DNA of 43,938 nt from an uncultured Kangiella sp. (lineage in GTDB: Bacteria > Pseudomonadota > Gammaproteobacteria > Enterobacterales > DSM-103792). The notes beneath the pieces are model-generated. The model saw only the letters and a program-made list of their open reading frames with translations, did not search any database and was not told the origin of the DNA. Shown here one piece after another: positions 1 through 9,691 of this stretch. The stretch's first letter is position 1; each line of letters begins with the position of its first letter. The translations under genes and the position numbers were made by a program. The stretch is taken from NCBI GenBank assembly GCA_946481205.1, contig CAMLNB010000003.1, positions 1-43,938 of the forward strand. Direction: 5' to 3'.

Positions 1-2
1 AA

Positions 3-1166
<1,164 letters not shown>

Positions 1167-1183
1167 GTAAAGAGGAATAAAAC

Positions 1184-1525
1184 GTGAGCCTTCTGACTGT
1201 TGTTGCTGCCGCTGGTGCGGCTCCTGCTGGTGCCCAAGCTTCGGCCTGGCAGCCGATCATCATGCTGGTGATCTTCGGCCTGATTTTCTACTTCATGCTG
1301 ATTCGTCCGCAGTCGAAGCGCGCCAAAGAACACAAGGCGATGCTGGAAGCGATCCAGAAAGGCGACGAAGTCGTCACCATCGGTGGCATCGTTGGCAAAG
1401 TCGTCAAGATCAAGGACCAGTTCGTCGTGGTCGCACTGAGCGATGACAACCAGATCATTGTTCAGAAGCACGCTGTTTCGGCCACTCTGCCGAAGGGCAC
1501 CATCGAAAGCGTCTACAGCAACTGA
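1184..1525 (+). CDS. yajC: Sec translocon accessory protein YajC
   Basis: Small inner-membrane partner of SecD and SecF in the holo-translocon. The 113-residue product has a short N-terminal segment, one hydrophobic helix (about residues 22-42, ending in FYFMLIRPQSKR) and a cytosolic basic/beta domain containing GDEVVTIGGIVGKV, all typical of the family. It begins with GTG, preceded by AGAGGA at about 1170-1175. It sits between tgt and secD as expected. A GC-rich hairpin follows its stop codon, so transcription into secD may be partly attenuated. Confidence 0.95.
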   Translation: MSLLTVVAAAGAAPAGAQASAWQPIIMLVIFGLIFYFMLIRPQSKRAKEHKAMLEAIQKGDEVVTIGGIVGKVVKIKDQFVVVALSDDNQIIVQKHAVSATLPKGTIESVYSN

Positions 1526-1533
1526 TCCGGAAG

Positions 1534-1556
1534 CGGGGAGCGGCAAACGCTCCCCG
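1534..1556 (+). terminator. hairpin after yajC, possible terminator or attenuator
   Basis: CGGGGAGCG (1534-1542), a 5-base loop, then the exact complement CGCTCCCCG (1548-1556), followed by TTTGCTTT. The flanking CCGGAA (from 1528) and TTCCGG (to about 1567) can also pair around it. The T-tract is interrupted, so partial termination between yajC and secD is more likely than a full stop. This is inference from sequence only. Confidence 0.55.
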
Positions 1557-1578
1557 TTTGCTTTCCGGTGGCTGCTGT

Positions 1579-1603
1579 TGCTTGCTTAAACAAGGAGCAA
1601 GCA
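1579..1603 (+). repeat. 8-bp inverted repeat in the secD leader
   Basis: TGCTTGCT (1579-1586) and AGCAAGCA (1596-1603) are perfect complements around a 9-base loop. An AAGGAG sequence (1592-1597) runs from the loop into the right arm but has no start codon at a suitable distance. The hairpin lies 37 bases before the secD ATG. It could be an RNA structure or an operator; function unknown. Confidence 0.5.
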
Positions 1604-1640
1604 GTCTATTCGAACGCACGGGATTCAAGGATTCACCCTC

Positions 1641-3533
1641 ATGCTTTTCGGGACTCCGGCTGCACGGCCGATCAACACCTATCCGCTCTGGCAATACCTG
1701 CTGATTGGCATCGTATTCCTGTTCGGCGTCATTTACTCGCTGCCCAATCTTTACGGTGAAGATCCGGCGCTGCAGCTGTCCGGCCAACGTGGTGCCGTGA
1801 TCAGCGAAGCGCAGATGGTGCAAGTGCGTGAAGCACTGAACACTGCGCAGCTGCCGTTCAAAAGCGTTGAACAGCAGGATGAGAATTATCTCATTCGCTT
1901 CAACAACACCGAAGACCAGCTGAAAGCGCAGCAGATTGTCCGCAAGACGCTAGGCACCGATGTCACCGTTGCATTGAACCTGGCGCCGGCAACTCCGGCC
2001 TGGCTCAGTGCACTGGGCGCCAGCCCGATGAAGCTGGGTCTAGATCTGCGTGGTGGTATCCACTTTTTGATCGAAATCGATATGGATACCGCGCTGGGCA
2101 AGCGCGAAGAGCAAACTGCCGAAGATTTCAAAGCGTTGTTGCGTGACGAAAACCTGCGTTACGTGTCGTCGACCCGCCGTGCCGAAGGTGGCGTGCAAGT
2201 GCGCTTCCGTGATGCCGAGACGCGCGACAAAGCCGTGGTCATCATTCGTCGCCAAAATCCGGATCTGGTCATTAACGATGGCAGTGAAGGCGAATTCTTT
2301 TATTTGAATGCCACGCTGTCCGATCAGGCGCTGCGCACTGCGCGCAGTGAAGCGGTCGAGCAGAACTTGACCATTCTGCGCAACCGGGTCAATGAACTCG
2401 GTGTGGCAGAACCGGTGATTCAGCGTCAAGGCGCGGAACGTATCGTTGTCCAGTTGCCGGGCGTGCAGGACTCGGCGATGGCGCGCGATATTTTGAGCGC
2501 CACCGCCACGCTGGAATTTCGGATGGTCAATACCGAGCGTGATGTTCGCGATGCGCTTGCTGGTCGTATTCCGGCCGACTCGGAACTGTTGTATGAGGCT
2601 GACGGTACACCGCTGCTGGTCAAGAAGCAGGTGATCGTTCGCGGCGACAATGTCATCGGTGCCCGTAGCGGCCTTGACCAAAACAATATGCCGCAAGTCA
2701 GCGTCGATCTGGACGGCAAAGGTGGCCAGAAGATGCTGGCCAATACCAAGGCCAATGTTGGCAAGCCGATGGCCTCGGTGTTGATTGAGTTCAAGCCGGA
2801 ATACGAAGAAATCGACGGCCAGATGGTGCCGAAGAAGCAGCAGAAGAAAGTGGTCACCGTCATCAATGCGGCCACGATCAACGGCGTGTTCGGTCCAAGC
2901 TTCCAGATCACCGGTATCGGTTCCGCGGCTTCGGCACAAGAGCTGGCGTTGCTGCTGCGTTCCGGCGCGCTGACAGCACCGATTCAGATCGTTGAAGAAC
3001 GCACCATCGGCCCGTCGATGGGTCAAGACAATATCGACATGGGCATGAAAGCCATGATCATTGCGCTGGCCGCGGTGATGGGCTTCATGCTGCTGAAATA
3101 CAAAGTCTTTGGTATCGCTACCAATATCGCGCTGTTCATGAACTTGGCGCTGACCGTTGCAGTGATGTCACTGATTCCGGGAGCGGTCTTGACCATGCCG
3201 GGTATCGCGGGTCTGGTACTCGGTGTGGCGATGGCGGTCGACGCCAACGTGCTGATCAACGAGCGTATCCGGGAAGACATGCGTTCCGGCATGTCGCCAG
3301 CGCTGGCGATTCAGCGCGGTTATGACGAAGCGACTCAGGCCATTACCGACTCGAACTTGACCAACTTGATCTCCGGTCTGGTCTTGTTTGGGGTCGGCTC
3401 GGGCACCATCAAGGGCTTCGCCGTGACGCTGTGTATCGGCATTCTGGCGTCGATGTTTACTGCCGTCACCGGCACCCGTGCGATCATCAACCTGATCTAC
3501 GGCGGCCGTGACGTCAAAAAGATTCATGTGTGA
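1641..3533 (+). CDS. secD: protein translocase subunit SecD
   Basis: RND-superfamily inner-membrane protein that, with SecF, uses proton motive force to pull preproteins through the Sec channel on the periplasmic side. The 630-residue product has a first membrane helix at about 17-35, the conserved LGLDLRGG motif at 132-139, a large periplasmic P1 region, and a C-terminal block of membrane helices containing AMAVDANVLINERIREDM at about 530-547. E. coli SecD is 615 residues. The ATG at 1641 is preceded by AAGGA at 1627-1631. It is followed 25 bases later by secF in the same operon. Confidence 0.98.
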   Translation: MLFGTPAARPINTYPLWQYLLIGIVFLFGVIYSLPNLYGEDPALQLSGQRGAVISEAQMVQVREALNTAQLPFKSVEQQDENYLIRFNNTEDQLKAQQIVRKTLGTDVTVALNLAPATPAWLSALGASPMKLGLDLRGGIHFLIEIDMDTALGKREEQTAEDFKALLRDENLRYVSSTRRAEGGVQVRFRDAETRDKAVVIIRRQNPDLVINDGSEGEFFYLNATLSDQALRTARSEAVEQNLTILRNRVNELGVAEPVIQRQGAERIVVQLPGVQDSAMARDILSATATLEFRMVNTERDVRDALAGRIPADSELLYEADGTPLLVKKQVIVRGDNVIGARSGLDQNNMPQVSVDLDGKGGQKMLANTKANVGKPMASVLIEFKPEYEEIDGQMVPKKQQKKVVTVINAATINGVFGPSFQITGIGSAASAQELALLLRSGALTAPIQIVEERTIGPSMGQDNIDMGMKAMIIALAAVMGFMLLKYKVFGIATNIALFMNLALTVAVMSLIPGAVLTMPGIAGLVLGVAMAVDANVLINERIREDMRSGMSPALAIQRGYDEATQAITDSNLTNLISGLVLFGVGSGTIKGFAVTLCIGILASMFTAVTGTRAIINLIYGGRDVKKIHV

Positions 3534-3558
3534 GTTTTGCTGTTTAAGGATCTAGACG

Positions 3559-4521
3559 ATGAATGCTTTGCAACGATTCTGGAACGGTGAAACCAAGATT
3601 GCGTTTTTCCGTTGGCGCATGGTCACCTATGTGCTGTCCGGTCTGTTGATGTTGGCCAGTATTGGCGGCCTTGCCGTCAAAGGCCTGAACTTCGGTCTCG
3701 ACTTCACTGGCGGCACTTTGGTAGAAGCCAGTTATGCCGATGCGATCGATCTGGAAGTGGTTCGCGCGCGTTTGGCTAGTGCGGATTTTGCTGATGCCAC
3801 CGTTCAGCATATTGGTACGGCACGTGAAGTCTCAGTGCGCATAGCGACTCGTGAAGGGGTCAGCAACGAAGAGCTGGGCCACAAGATTCTGGCGGCACTT
3901 GCGGGTGCGGAAAAGGATTCGGTGCAACTGAAGCGCATCGATTTCGTCGGCGCCCAGGTCGGTGATGAACTGGCCGAGCAGGGCACGATGGCGGCGTTGG
4001 TGACGATTGTCGCGGTGCTGATCTACGTGGCGTTCCGGTTCGAGTGGAAACTTGCGGTCGGTTCGATCATCGGTACCGTCCATGATGCCTTGTTGGTACT
4101 CGGTGCCTTTGCCGTTTTCCAATGGAACTTCGATCTGACGGCGCTGGCTGCGGTCATGGCGATCTTGGGCTACTCACTGAACGACAAGGTCGTTATCTTT
4201 GACCGGGTTCGGGAAAACTTCCGCAAGGCACATGCCCGGACCAGCAATCTGATCGACCTGATGGATCAATCCATCAACCAGACACTGGCTCGGACCACGA
4301 TGACCACCGGTCTGACCTTCATAGTCTGCTTGGCCTTGTTCCTGTATGGCGGTCCGTCGATTCACGAGTTTTCGCTGGCCTTGTTGATCGGTGTGTTCTC
4401 GGCGATCTACTCGTCGGTGTACATCTCGTCCTGCTTTGCACTGGACATCGGCCTCAATCGCGAAGATCTGATGCCGCCGGTAGTCGAGAAAGAAGGTGCT
4501 GACCTCGATGCCATGCCTTGA
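3559..4521 (+). CDS. secF: protein translocase subunit SecF
   Basis: Partner of SecD in the proton-driven step of Sec export; six membrane helices are expected. The 320-residue protein has its first helix at about 20-40, the GLDFTGG motif at 46-52, the FVGAQVGDEL element after the periplasmic domain, and the signature SLNDKVVIFDRVRENFR at about 206-222. Length matches E. coli SecF (323). A strong terminator 28 bases downstream closes the tgt-yajC-secDF unit. Confidence 0.98.
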   Translation: MNALQRFWNGETKIAFFRWRMVTYVLSGLLMLASIGGLAVKGLNFGLDFTGGTLVEASYADAIDLEVVRARLASADFADATVQHIGTAREVSVRIATREGVSNEELGHKILAALAGAEKDSVQLKRIDFVGAQVGDELAEQGTMAALVTIVAVLIYVAFRFEWKLAVGSIIGTVHDALLVLGAFAVFQWNFDLTALAAVMAILGYSLNDKVVIFDRVRENFRKAHARTSNLIDLMDQSINQTLARTTMTTGLTFIVCLALFLYGGPSIHEFSLALLIGVFSAIYSSVYISSCFALDIGLNREDLMPPVVEKEGADLDAMP

Positions 4522-4549
4522 TTGCATGAGCCAAGTCATAAGCCAAGAC

Positions 4550-4577
4550 AAAAAGAGCCGCAGTAGCGGCTCTTTTT
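4550..4577 (+). terminator. intrinsic terminator after secF
   Basis: AAAAAGAGCCGC (4550-4561), a 4-base loop, and its exact complement GCGGCTCTTTTT (4566-4577). The stem is GC-rich and followed by T residues. It ends the secDF operon. Confidence 0.9.
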
Positions 4578-4666
4578 CTGCTTGTTGCAGCCGGTCAGCG
4601 TTGTTGCGTTGGCGCCGACACTTCTACAATGTCGGCAATCCGGCTGAAGATTGTGGATAGCGGCAG

Positions 4667-5161
4667 ATGAACCCGATAAGGCATCAAGACTGTGACATCG
4701 TCCTTGCTGATCCCCATCAAGGCCCGGCACTGCAGGCGCTGATCATTACCGTGTTGACCGAGTACGGCTTGGTGCCGGACTTGGCCGGTGTCGACGCCGA
4801 TGTGCTGGATGTCGATCGGCATTATCGTGCGGCCGGTGGCGAGTTCTTTGCCGTGTATCGTGGTCCGCAGCTGGTCGGTACGATGGGCGTCTTGCCGGTA
4901 GCTGCCGATACCTGCGAGCTGCGCAAAATGTACTTGCACCCGTCAGCACGCGGTCTGGGTCTTGGCCGGCGTTTGTTGCTGCTGGCAGAAGATACCGCCA
5001 GCAGTCGTGGCTATACCGCCATGCAGTTGGAAACCGCCAGCGTGTTGAAAGAAGCGATTGCCCTGTATGAGCGCAACGGCTATCGCGCCCAGTGTGGCGC
5101 GCCGCATGTCGGCCGTTGTGATCGCATTTATCGCAAGGTGCTGGTGCCAGCCAGTGCCTGA
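4667..5161 (+). CDS. GNAT-family N-acetyltransferase
   Basis: A 164-residue single-domain Gcn5-related acetyltransferase. The acetyl-CoA-binding motif A appears as MYLHPSARGLGLGRRLL, with the R-G-x-G-x-G pattern at about residues 97-105. The C-terminal block (TASVLKEAIALYERNGYR) is typical of motif B. The acceptor substrate cannot be read from sequence; small-molecule GNATs of this size act on amines. A possible promoter lies upstream (TTGTTG at 4601-4606, TACAAT at 4625-4630, spacer 18). The gene lies 23 bases before the PfkB kinase and may be co-transcribed with it. Confidence 0.9.
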   Translation: MNPIRHQDCDIVLADPHQGPALQALIITVLTEYGLVPDLAGVDADVLDVDRHYRAAGGEFFAVYRGPQLVGTMGVLPVAADTCELRKMYLHPSARGLGLGRRLLLLAEDTASSRGYTAMQLETASVLKEAIALYERNGYRAQCGAPHVGRCDRIYRKVLVPASA

Positions 5162-5184
5162 TCGGCGTTGAAAAGGAAAGACCA

Positions 5185-6195
5185 ATGTCCCGTTACGATG
5201 TCTATGCCATTGGCAATGCGCTGGTGGATTACGAGTTTGAAGTCAGCGTTGCCGAACTGGCGCGACTCGGTATCAGCAAAAGCGTGATGACCCTGATCGA
5301 AGAAGGGCGCCACGATCAGCTGGTGGGTGAACTGCAAGGCGAGAAGCACAAGCGCGCGTGCGGTGGCTCGGCGGCCAATACTTTGATCGGTCTGCAACAA
5401 CTCGGTGGCAAGAGTTTCTTCTCCTGCAAGGTCGCCAGTGATGAACCGGGCGATTTCTATTTTGCCGACCTGAAGGCCAATGGCGTCGATACCAATCTGT
5501 CGAGCAAACCGCGCGATGCGGGCAAGACCGGCAAATGCCTGGTGATGATTACGCCGGATGCTGACCGCACCATGAACACGTTTCTCGGCATCACCGGCGA
5601 AGTAGGGCCGGCCGATCTGGATCTCGACGCACTGAAGGCGAGTCGCTATTTCTACATCGAAGGCTATTTGTCCAGCTCGCCGAGCGCACGCGAAGCGGTG
5701 GCGATCGCCCGCAAGGAAGCTCGCCGGCACAATATTCCGATAGCGTTGTCGCTGTCCGATCCGAACATGGTCAAGTACTTTGCCGATGGTCTGCGCGCGT
5801 TCATTGGCGACGGCGTCGACCTGCTGTTCTGCAATGAAGCCGAAGCCATGGCGTACACGGGCGCAACCGATGTCTTTGCCGCTGCCCAGAAACTGCGTGA
5901 TCATGCCGTTGCTTTTGTCATTACCCGTGGTGCGCACGGTGCACTGGCTTTTGATGGCGATCATTTTGTTGAAACGCCGACCGAGCCGGTTACTGTTCGC
6001 GATACCCTGGGAGCAGGCGATATGTTTGCCGGTGCTTTTTTGTACGCACGTTGCCAAGGCTGGGATTTCCGCCGTGCCAGCATGCTGGCCAATTTTGCTG
6101 CGGGCCTGGTGGTCAGCGAGTTTGGGCCTCGCCTTGCCAGCCCGTACTTGCCGGCGCTGAAAGAGCGCGCCAAGCAGTTGGCCAAACAAAAATGA
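5185..6195 (+). CDS. PfkB-family kinase, adenosine-kinase-like
   Basis: Ribokinase-fold (PfkB) kinase of 336 residues. Substrate-side glycines appear as CGGSAANTLIGLQQLGG near residues 59-75. The PfkB signature 2 with the catalytic aspartate appears as DTLGAGDMFAGAF near 273-285. The long N-terminal segment and sequence character resemble proteins annotated as adenosine kinases in proteobacteria, but a sugar or inosine/guanosine kinase is possible. The start has AAGGAAAG at 5171-5178. Its TGA overlaps the ATG of the following SixA-like gene (ATGA, 6192-6195), implying translational coupling. Confidence 0.85.
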   Translation: MSRYDVYAIGNALVDYEFEVSVAELARLGISKSVMTLIEEGRHDQLVGELQGEKHKRACGGSAANTLIGLQQLGGKSFFSCKVASDEPGDFYFADLKANGVDTNLSSKPRDAGKTGKCLVMITPDADRTMNTFLGITGEVGPADLDLDALKASRYFYIEGYLSSSPSAREAVAIARKEARRHNIPIALSLSDPNMVKYFADGLRAFIGDGVDLLFCNEAEAMAYTGATDVFAAAQKLRDHAVAFVITRGAHGALAFDGDHFVETPTEPVTVRDTLGAGDMFAGAFLYARCQGWDFRRASMLANFAAGLVVSEFGPRLASPYLPALKERAKQLAKQK

Positions 6196-6689
6196 ACGGA
6201 ACAGCACCGCTGTTGATTGTGATGCGACACGGTCAGGCCGAGCCGTATCGCAGCGATGACGCCAGTCGGGCATTGCTGCCGGCCGGTGTGGTCGAAGCCG
6301 AAAGCGCGGCGCGGTTTCTGCAGCAGCACGCTTACGTTCCAACGGACATCATCGCGAGTCCGTATCGGCGCGCGCAACAAACGGCAGAAACTGTGCGCCG
6401 CTGTTTGGGCTTGTCTACGGCGATACGCAGCGAAGCAGTGTTACAACCGGATGGCGATGTCGACCATGTTGCGTCGTTGCTGACGGCGCTGAGCGATGCC
6501 AAAGCAGAAACAGGTACGCCGTCGGTGATGTTGGTTGCCAGCCATATGCCGCTGGTTTCCGGTTTGTTGTATGCCCTGACGGGACAGGATCAGGGTTTTG
6601 CCACCGGTTCGCTTGTGGTGTTGGCGCGGGTGATGCCGGCGACCACCTCGCCGTGGCGGATTATCGCGCAGTTTGAGCCGGCGGCCTAA
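6192..6689 (+). CDS. sixA: SixA-type phosphohistidine phosphatase (histidine phosphatase family)
   Basis: A 165-residue branch-1 histidine phosphatase. The catalytic RHG is at residues 12-14 (VMRHGQAE), the phosphate-pocket SPYRRAQQTAE at about 56-66 and a second catalytic His in LVASHMPLVSGL near 119. E. coli SixA (161 residues) removes phosphate from phosphohistidine on the NPr protein of the nitrogen phosphotransferase system; the short one-domain form fits SixA. I chose the ATG at 6192 because it gives the family N-terminus and overlaps the upstream stop by 4 bases. A longer in-frame start at 6051 would lie inside the kinase gene. Confidence 0.85.
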   Translation: MNGTAPLLIVMRHGQAEPYRSDDASRALLPAGVVEAESAARFLQQHAYVPTDIIASPYRRAQQTAETVRRCLGLSTAIRSEAVLQPDGDVDHVASLLTALSDAKAETGTPSVMLVASHMPLVSGLLYALTGQDQGFATGSLVVLARVMPATTSPWRIIAQFEPAA

Positions 6690-6755
6690 CGAGCCGGCTG
6701 TTGCTAATGAGATCTGGCCTTTTGGTCGGAATGACGGTCACGACGAAAATAAATC

Positions 6756-7538
6756 ATGCGTAAAGCGTCTCTGTTTCGTTTACTGGTATTGATGGCCATC
6801 AGTGTTGCCATCACCTTGTGGTATTGCCTTTGCGCGCTCTGGGTTGGTGCGACCAAGCGTGATCCGCGCCCCACCATTGATACGATTTGCCGGCGCTGGT
6901 CTGGTTATCTGGTGCGCCTGATCGATCTGCGCTGGCGGGTCGTCGGTGCGATGCCGGCTATCGAGAGCCAGCGCCGTTACATCGTCATGTGCAGTCATGC
7001 CAGTCACTACGACATCCCACTGAGTTTCGTGGCGTTGCCGGGCAGCCTGCGCATGCTGGCCAAGAAAGAGCTGTCGCGGATTCCGATTTTTGGTCAGGCA
7101 ATGCGCGCAGCAGAGTTCATCTTTATTGACCGCCACAATCGTGAGCAGGCCATGCGCGATTTGGCGGCGGCACGCGCCAAGATGGAAAGTGGCATTGTGT
7201 TGTGGGTGTCGCCGGAAGGGACCCGTTCACCCAATGGCGAGTTGTTGCCATTCAAGAAAGGCTGCTTTCATTTGGCGATTGATACTCAGGCACTGATCAT
7301 TCCGGTCGCGATTCGCAATATCAGCAAGGTGCTGCCGAAAGGCACCTTTAATCTGAATCTTGGCGTCGAGACCGAAGTGCATATTGGCGCACCGATTGAT
7401 GCCTCAAGCTACACCATTGAACAGCGACAAGCGCTGTCAGACCGCGTCGAGCACAGCATGCGCCAGTTACTGGGACAAACCGATAACGCTGCACGCACAG
7501 TGCCATTACGCGATGCGACCGCAGGAGGTCAGGTATGA
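6756..7538 (+). CDS. plsC: 1-acyl-sn-glycerol-3-phosphate acyltransferase-like protein
   Basis: Membrane-anchored lysophospholipid acyltransferase family protein of 260 residues. One hydrophobic helix (about 8-32) is followed by the acyltransferase domain. The HX4D catalytic motif appears as HASHYD at residues 81-86 and the glycerol-phosphate-binding EGTR motif at about 154-157 in SPEGTRSPNG. The expected reaction is acylation of lysophosphatidate to phosphatidate; acceptors other than glycerol phosphate are possible in this large family. The stop overlaps the prmB start by 4 bases (7535-7538), so the two are translationally coupled. Confidence 0.88.
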   Translation: MRKASLFRLLVLMAISVAITLWYCLCALWVGATKRDPRPTIDTICRRWSGYLVRLIDLRWRVVGAMPAIESQRRYIVMCSHASHYDIPLSFVALPGSLRMLAKKELSRIPIFGQAMRAAEFIFIDRHNREQAMRDLAAARAKMESGIVLWVSPEGTRSPNGELLPFKKGCFHLAIDTQALIIPVAIRNISKVLPKGTFNLNLGVETEVHIGAPIDASSYTIEQRQALSDRVEHSMRQLLGQTDNAARTVPLRDATAGGQV

Positions 7539-8458
7539 GTCTGTCTGAGCATGACATCCGCCAAGCGGTGGAGGAGCTGCATACCGCGCAGGACTTCTGG
7601 CGTTGGGCCGCTAGCCGCTTTTCTGCGCATGATCTGTTTTACGGTCACGGTACGGTCAATGCGTGGGACGAGGCGGGCGCCTTGGTGATTCAGACCCTGG
7701 AGTTGCCACACGACTTCATCCAGGCGATAGCGAGCTGTCGGCTGACCCGCGATGAACGTCAGTTGATTGCCGAGCGGGTGGCCGAGCGGATCAACAGCCG
7801 TCGCCCGTTGCCTTACATCACAGGCAAAGCCTATTTCTGCGGGCTTGAATTCATTGTCGATGAGCGGGTACTGATTCCGCGTTCACCCATCGCTGAACTG
7901 ATCCAGAACCGTTTCCAGCCTTGGCTGGGCGAGCGTGAGCCGCGGCGTATTCTGGATCTGTGCTGTGGCAGTGCCTGCATCGCCATTGCCTGTGCGCAAG
8001 CGTTTCCGGATGCCCAGATTGATGCTAGCGACATTTCCGGCGACGCGCTGGATGTTGCCGAACAAAACGTTGCGGCCTATCAGTTGGAAGAACAGGTCGC
8101 GCTGATTCAATCCGATGGTTTGACCGAGCTGGCTGGTGAACAGTACGACCTGATTGTTTGCAATCCCCCCTATGTTGATGCCGAGGATTTCGCTTCGGTG
8201 CCGCCGGAATACCAACACGAACCCGCACTGGCGTTGGAATCCGGCGATGACGGGCTCGATTTCGTCAAACGCCTGCTCAATGAAGCGCAGGACTACCTGA
8301 CGCCCGGTGGTTTGCTGATCTGCGAAGTCGGCAACAGCATGCGCCACGTCATTGACCAGTTCCCGAACGTGCCGTTCACCTGGCTGGAGTTTGAGCACAG
8401 CGACGACGGTGTGTTTTTATTGTCTCGAGAAGAGTTGCGGCAGTATTTCAGTCGCTGA
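7535..8458 (+). CDS. prmB: 50S ribosomal protein L3 N5-glutamine methyltransferase
   Basis: SAM-dependent methyltransferase that methylates a glutamine side chain of ribosomal protein L3. The 307-residue protein has the PrmB-type helical N-terminus, SAM motif I as LDLCCGSACIAIA (about 141-153) and the glutamine-methyltransferase signature NPPYVD at about 210-215. E. coli PrmB is 310 residues. AGGAGG lies at 7522-7527, 7 bases before the ATG. It is distinguished from PrmC, which acts on release factors, by the N-terminal domain and the YVDAEDF context. Confidence 0.94.
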   Translation: MSLSEHDIRQAVEELHTAQDFWRWAASRFSAHDLFYGHGTVNAWDEAGALVIQTLELPHDFIQAIASCRLTRDERQLIAERVAERINSRRPLPYITGKAYFCGLEFIVDERVLIPRSPIAELIQNRFQPWLGEREPRRILDLCCGSACIAIACAQAFPDAQIDASDISGDALDVAEQNVAAYQLEEQVALIQSDGLTELAGEQYDLIVCNPPYVDAEDFASVPPEYQHEPALALESGDDGLDFVKRLLNEAQDYLTPGGLLICEVGNSMRHVIDQFPNVPFTWLEFEHSDDGVFLLSREELRQYFSR

Positions 8459-8522
8459 GAGCCGGGCTGGCCATTTTGTTGTTTAGGCCCGTGTGCTGGC
8501 AGGCAGGAGCGAAGTTTCGACC

Positions 8523-9677
8523 ATGTCGCGCGATGAGTTTTCTCGCCTGTCAGCGTTCTACTTTTTCTACTTCGCGGTACTCGGCGCGTTTGTGCCTTAC
8601 CGCGGCCGCTATTTCGATGCGCTCGGCTTCGACTCCTTCACGATTGGCTTGAGTACTGCCGCCATCTCGCTGGCAACCATTGCGGCTCCGTATGGCTGGG
8701 CAGCCATTGCTGATCGCTACCATGCTGGCCAACGAGTACTGCTGATTGGCGTTGTCATGTCCTTGCTGGCCTTGGCGATCGGTTTGGAGCAAACCGTTGC
8801 TTTGCCAATGATCATTGCGATGGCGCTGTACTCGTTATTTTGGAACGCCATTCTGCCGCAAGCTGAAACGCTGACGCTGTCGCGCACTGCCAAAACCGGC
8901 AGCGATTACAGTCGCATTCGTTTATGGGGATCGGTGGGCTATTTGTTGACCGTGTTGATAGTCGGCTATGGCGTGCAATGGGCTGGTGTCTGGATCATGC
9001 AGCCGGTGGTGCTGGCATTTACCGGTGTGTTGCTGCTCAGTGCACTGCTGTTGCCGCGGCATCAGCGCATTGATTTCGACATGCTCCGTCACGACACCTT
9101 GCGCGGGCGTTTGCGGCAGGCGCATGTGTTGGCCTTTCTCGCCGCAGCGATTCTGGTCACCATTTCGCATGCGCCTTATTACACCTTTTTTGATCTGTAT
9201 CTGCGCGAACTGGGCTATGACCCGAGCCAAAGCGGTTGGTTGATCAGCCTCGGTGTGATCGCCGAGATCGGCATGTTTTGGTTGGCCAAGCGGATCATTG
9301 CCCGCTTCAGCTTCAAACGCTTGCTGTTGACGGCGGTGCTGATCAGTGCCGGGCGTTGGTGTTTATTGGCGTTGCTGCCGCAATGGCTGTTTGTGTTGCT
9401 GCTGGTCCAGCTGCTGCACGCGGTCAGTTTTGCGCTAGTGCATTCACTGGCGATGCATTTTCTGTACGGTGAATTCCCTGAGCATCAGCGCGGCCGCGCT
9501 CAGGCCATTTACAGCGCGCTGTCATACGGTGTCGGCGGCGCGCTTGGCAATGTGTTGGCTGGCGCACTCTGGCGCGATGGCGCAGGCGGCAGCGCGACCT
9601 ATTTGATGGCCAGCGCTGCCTGTTTGTTGGCCGCGGTGGTCATGGCATTCGGTTTTCGCCGAATGGTGACGCGATAA
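8523..9677 (+). CDS. MFS transporter, phenylpropionate-permease-like (HcaT type)
   Basis: Major facilitator protein of about 384 residues with twelve predicted membrane helices. The N-terminus (FYFFYFAVLGAFVPY), the RGRYFDALGF segment and the paired-domain layout match the MFS_1-like/phenylpropionate permease group, whose members include E. coli HcaT. Substrate is unknown; no aromatic catabolic genes lie nearby. I chose the ATG at 8523, downstream of AGGAG (8505-8509), because the family N-terminus starts there; a GTG at 8493 would add ten unlikely residues. It converges with proA, 14 bases away, with no clear terminator between. Confidence 0.87.
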   Translation: MSRDEFSRLSAFYFFYFAVLGAFVPYRGRYFDALGFDSFTIGLSTAAISLATIAAPYGWAAIADRYHAGQRVLLIGVVMSLLALAIGLEQTVALPMIIAMALYSLFWNAILPQAETLTLSRTAKTGSDYSRIRLWGSVGYLLTVLIVGYGVQWAGVWIMQPVVLAFTGVLLLSALLLPRHQRIDFDMLRHDTLRGRLRQAHVLAFLAAAILVTISHAPYYTFFDLYLRELGYDPSQSGWLISLGVIAEIGMFWLAKRIIARFSFKRLLLTAVLISAGRWCLLALLPQWLFVLLLVQLLHAVSFALVHSLAMHFLYGEFPEHQRGRAQAIYSALSYGVGGALGNVLAGALWRDGAGGSATYLMASAACLLAAVVMAFGFRRMVTR

Positions 9678-9691
9678 CTTCGCTTGAACGC

